DNA of 6,813 nt from an uncultured Rhodocyclaceae bacterium (lineage in GTDB: Bacteria; Pseudomonadota; Gammaproteobacteria; Burkholderiales; Rhodocyclaceae), in contig URNG01000136.1 of NCBI GenBank assembly GCA_900549295.1, positions 1 to 6,813 of the forward strand, in the 5' to 3' direction. The notes under the pieces are model-generated. The model did no database searches, was not told the DNA's origin, and saw nothing but the letters and a program-made list of their open reading frames with translations. Made by a program: the position numbers and the translations under genes. The first letter of the stretch is position 1; each line of letters begins with the position of its first letter. Of the stretch, positions 4,561 to 6,813 are shown in pieces.

Positions 4561-6639
4561 TCAGCACGAATTCCCCGCGTAGCGCATGACCACGCAGGTA
4601 ATGTCGTCGGCCTGCGGCGCGCCGCGCTCGAAGGCATGCACGTCGGCCAGCACGCCAGCGGCAATGGCTTCGGGAGTGCAGTCGGGCACCGCCATCAGCG
4701 CGTGCAGCACCCGTTCCAGCCGGGGTACGCCGTACTCCTCGCCATCGGTGTCGAACGCTTCGTTTACGCCGTCGGTGTAGAGGAACAGGCGGTCGCCAGC
4801 CGCCAGGGTGACGCTGTCGGCGCGGTACGGAAAACCTTCGCTCACCGCCACGGCCATGCCGCCGGTGCGGGGCAGCATCGAAACGCCGCCGTCGGTGCCG
4901 AGCAGGTAGGGGCAGTTGTGCCCGGCGTTGACGTAGCGCATTTCGCCGCTGTCCAGATCGAGCACGCCGTAGAACATGGTGACGAACATCACCTGCTCGT
5001 TTTCCGCTGCCAGCAGGTCGTTCAACTGGCTCAGGCACTGCGTCGGATCGGCGACGAACTGCGCTGTGGCTTTCAGGAGCGTGCGCGTGATGGTCATGAA
5101 CAGCGCCGCTGGCACCCCTTTGCCGGAAACGTCGGCGATGACCACGCCGAGGTGCGTGTCGTCGATGAAGAAATAGTCGTAGAAATCGCCGCCCACCTCG
5201 CGTGCCGGCGTGATGCTGCAATGCAGTTCGACGCGCGCGTCCTGCGGCTGCTGGCGCGGCAGGATGCTCAACTGCACCTGCGCGGCGATCTGCAATTCCT
5301 GCTCCAGCCCGGCCAGACGGGTCTTGGTCGCCAGCGCCTCGCGCAGTTCCTGCACCATGCCGGTGAGCCGCTGGTGCTGGTCGATCAGGCGGCCGGAGAG
5401 TTCGTTCATCACGCCAGCCAACTGGCGCAACTGCTCCCCGTCGTCGTGGCTGGTCGGCAGCGCCAGGGGCTGCTCGGTGGCGGCGGCGAGATGTTGCAGC
5501 TTGCTGCGCAGCAGGCGTTCCTGCCGCGCGCGCACACGCTCGCGCAGCGCGCGCGCGGCGGCAAGCTCCTGCGCGTTGCGGCGAAACGCCGCCACGGCGC
5601 GGGCGATGCGGCCGATTTCATCGTCGCCGCCTGCGGGCAGACGCACGCTGGCGTCGCCCTGAGCCAGCGCCTGCAAGGCGTCGATCGAGCGTTCCAGCGG
5701 ACGCAGGCCACGGCGCAGGTAGAAATTCAGCCCGAACAGCACGGCGAGCAGCAGTGCGGCGATGGCGGCGAGCGCCCGAGTCTCCCCGGCATCCGGCGTG
5801 ACGCCGTGGAAGCCGGCGGCGGGCGGCACGCGCGGCGCCGGCGGCCGGAGGAAGCGGCTGGCGGCGGTGTCCTCGGTCGCGTCGGCGAGCGTGATGAGCG
5901 TGCCCGCCGGATGACCGGCGAGGTCGTGCACCGCGATGCTGACCAGCGTGTGCGTGCGGCCTTCCAACGTCAGTTCGCCGTGGCGCGCGGCGCGTACATG
6001 CTCGGCGGCGCTGCGCCACAGCGCGGCGTCGGTGGTTGCCAGCAGGTTGCCGCGCACGTCGAGCAGCGTGACCACGGAGGCCGTGCGGCGCGCCATGTGC
6101 TGCAAGGCGTGGCGCACGTCGCGGGCGAGCGCCAGCACGACCGGATCGGATTGCTCCGGCACCCGCCGGGTAGACAGCACCAGCGCCTGCGCTGCCCCGC
6201 CGACGAGGCGCAGACCGTCCATCGCATCGCCCGCCACGGCCCGTTCCAGACTGTCCGTATCGAGCAGCGCGCGCTCCGGCACCCGCCCGTGGACGACCGG
6301 GTGGCGGCCCAGGCCGAGCACTGCCGCGAGTTCCAGCGGCTGCCCCGGCTCCGCTTCGAGGCCGGTCTGCGCGATGCTGCGGGTGATGGCGTCGGCGTCG
6401 CCCTGGCGCACGGCATGCAGAAAGTGCGGCGCGAGCAGCAGTTTGTCGGCGTACTGGTCGAGCACCCTGTCCTCGGCGGCCAGCACCTCGGCCCACAACG
6501 CCGTCTGCGCCGCCCGTGAGGTGGCGGCGAGGCGTTGCAGCAGCAGTTCCTCGCGCAGCAGAGCGGCACCGCCCAGTCCGAGCGCCGTCAGCAGCAGGCC
6601 GCCAGCGGCCATCAGCGTGATGCGGGTGCGCAGCAGCAT
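4561..6639 (-). CDS. Membrane-bound HAMP-SpoIIE PP2C-type phosphatase (RsbU-like)
   Basis: This 692-residue sensor phosphatase has its domains in order. Transmembrane segment 1 is at about 8-28. A periplasmic sensor of some 260 residues (about 29-287, possibly Cache-like) contains no motif I can name. Transmembrane segment 2 is at about 288-308, HAMP at about 307-360 (with DDEIGRIARAVAAF), and a coiled coil at about 355-450. The SpoIIE/PP2C domain spans about 450-688. Metal-binding acidic residues are present: EVGGDFYD (Asp485), IADVSGKG (Asp503), YTDGVNEAF (Asp623) and ADDITCVV (Asp678-679), so it should be active. Its role would be to dephosphorylate a STAS anti-anti-sigma factor in response to an external signal. 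ATG 6639 is chosen over an in-frame start at 6735 because GGGGAGG lies 9 bases upstream (6655-6649) and the membrane anchor begins at once. The longer frame would overlap the upstream gene. It lies one base after that gene's stop, and the kinase-like gene follows. Confidence 0.93.
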   Translation of the reverse strand: MLLRTRITLMAAGGLLLTALGLGGAALLREELLLQRLAATSRAAQTALWAEVLAAEDRVLDQYADKLLLAPHFLHAVRQGDADAITRSIAQTGLEAEPGQPLELAAVLGLGRHPVVHGRVPERALLDTDSLERAVAGDAMDGLRLVGGAAQALVLSTRRVPEQSDPVVLALARDVRHALQHMARRTASVVTLLDVRGNLLATTDAALWRSAAEHVRAARHGELTLEGRTHTLVSIAVHDLAGHPAGTLITLADATEDTAASRFLRPPAPRVPPAAGFHGVTPDAGETRALAAIAALLLAVLFGLNFYLRRGLRPLERSIDALQALAQGDASVRLPAGGDDEIGRIARAVAAFRRNAQELAAARALRERVRARQERLLRSKLQHLAAATEQPLALPTSHDDGEQLRQLAGVMNELSGRLIDQHQRLTGMVQELREALATKTRLAGLEQELQIAAQVQLSILPRQQPQDARVELHCSITPAREVGGDFYDYFFIDDTHLGVVIADVSGKGVPAALFMTITRTLLKATAQFVADPTQCLSQLNDLLAAENEQVMFVTMFYGVLDLDSGEMRYVNAGHNCPYLLGTDGGVSMLPRTGGMAVAVSEGFPYRADSVTLAAGDRLFLYTDGVNEAFDTDGEEYGVPRLERVLHALMAVPDCTPEAIAAGVLADVHAFERGAPQADDITCVVMRYAGNSC

Positions 6640-6640
6640 G

Positions 6641-6813
6641 TCAGGACGCCTCCCCGACGACGCGCTCGATGTCGGCGCGCATCGTGCCGTCGAAATCGAC
6701 GGCCAGCAGTTCCTCGGCGTAGGCCCGCACGGCATCGCGTTCGGCGCGCCGTTCGGCGTCGCCCTCGATCAGCACGCCGAGCAGCGGCTGCAAGCCGCCC
6801 TGCCCCGCCGCCT
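6641..6813 (-). CDS. 3' end of an unrecognised gene upstream of the phosphatase (partial)
   Basis: On the - strand an open frame enters at the window edge and stops at TGA 6643-6641, giving the last 56 residues of a protein. The phosphatase ATG starts one base later (TGA-c-ATG), and its Shine-Dalgarno GGGGAGG lies inside this gene, so the two are very probably co-transcribed and coupled. The visible tail is charged and helical-looking (AERRAERDAVRAYAEELLAVDFDG and then ADIERVVGEAS) and carries no membrane segment. I do not recognise a family. It does not look like the C-terminus of a STAS domain, but so short a piece cannot rule much out. Confidence 0.7.
   Translation of the reverse strand, partial: AAGQGGLQPLLGVLIEGDAERRAERDAVRAYAEELLAVDFDGTMRADIERVVGEAS

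Noticed and set aside
4541..5221. Upstream in-frame extension of the RsbW-like protein to 373 residues
   Set aside because: The extra residues overlap the PP2C domain of the phosphatase in another frame and are arginine-rich. The ATPase domain begins only after 4540.
4636..6519. Long + strand open frame (627 codons) opposite the phosphatase
   Set aside because: It is antisense to a gene with intact membrane, HAMP and PP2C motifs. Its translation is low-complexity (rich in Gln, His, Arg, Ala), as is typical of shadow frames in GC-rich DNA.
1..6813. CRISPR array, tRNA, rRNA, insertion sequence or attachment site
   Set aside because: No regularly spaced repeats, no tRNA-like folds or CCA ends, no transposase and no terminal repeats were seen on either strand.

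Overview
This window is GC-rich chromosomal DNA. Its gene content (Crp/Fnr and AraC regulators, a YgaP-type membrane protein, a type III secretion chaperone and a partner-switching phosphatase/kinase pair) fits a betaproteobacterium, perhaps of Rhodocyclales or Burkholderiales type. The taxon is an inference from GC content and protein flavour; no rRNA or other marker is present.

The left part is on the + strand. It holds the last seven codons of an upstream gene (1-24), a Crp/Fnr-family regulator (27-680), a 230-base gap, an AraC-family regulator (911-1936), a 63-residue DUF2892 membrane protein (2007-2198) and a very strong symmetrical terminator (2217-2260). A 347-base leader follows, with one possible small ORF (2427-2582). 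Next comes a second AraC-family regulator (2608-3630), paralogous to the first and in register with it over about 210 residues. A CesT-family type III secretion chaperone (3627-4091) overlaps its stop codon.

The right part is on the - strand and converges on the chaperone with 8 bases between stop codons. Read in transcription order it is: the 3' end of an unrecognised gene (6813-6641), a membrane-anchored HAMP/SpoIIE-type PP2C phosphatase (6639-4561), and a small GHKL ATPase of the RsbW/anti-sigma kinase type (4540-4100). The tight spacing says this is one operon.

Two ideas tie the genes together. First, a CRP-like dyad (TGTGA-N6-TTACA) sits about 41.5 bases upstream of the probable start of the DUF2892 transcript, and the Crp/Fnr protein in the window has the R-E-x-x-S-R recognition helix expected to read TGTGA. 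Second, an AraC regulator coupled to a secretion chaperone, opposite an RsbU/RsbW-like pair, resembles in outline the known control of type III secretion (ExsC/ExsA, SicA/InvF, Bordetella Btr proteins). No secretion apparatus gene, effector or STAS antagonist is visible here, so the link to a secretion system is inferred from the chaperone.
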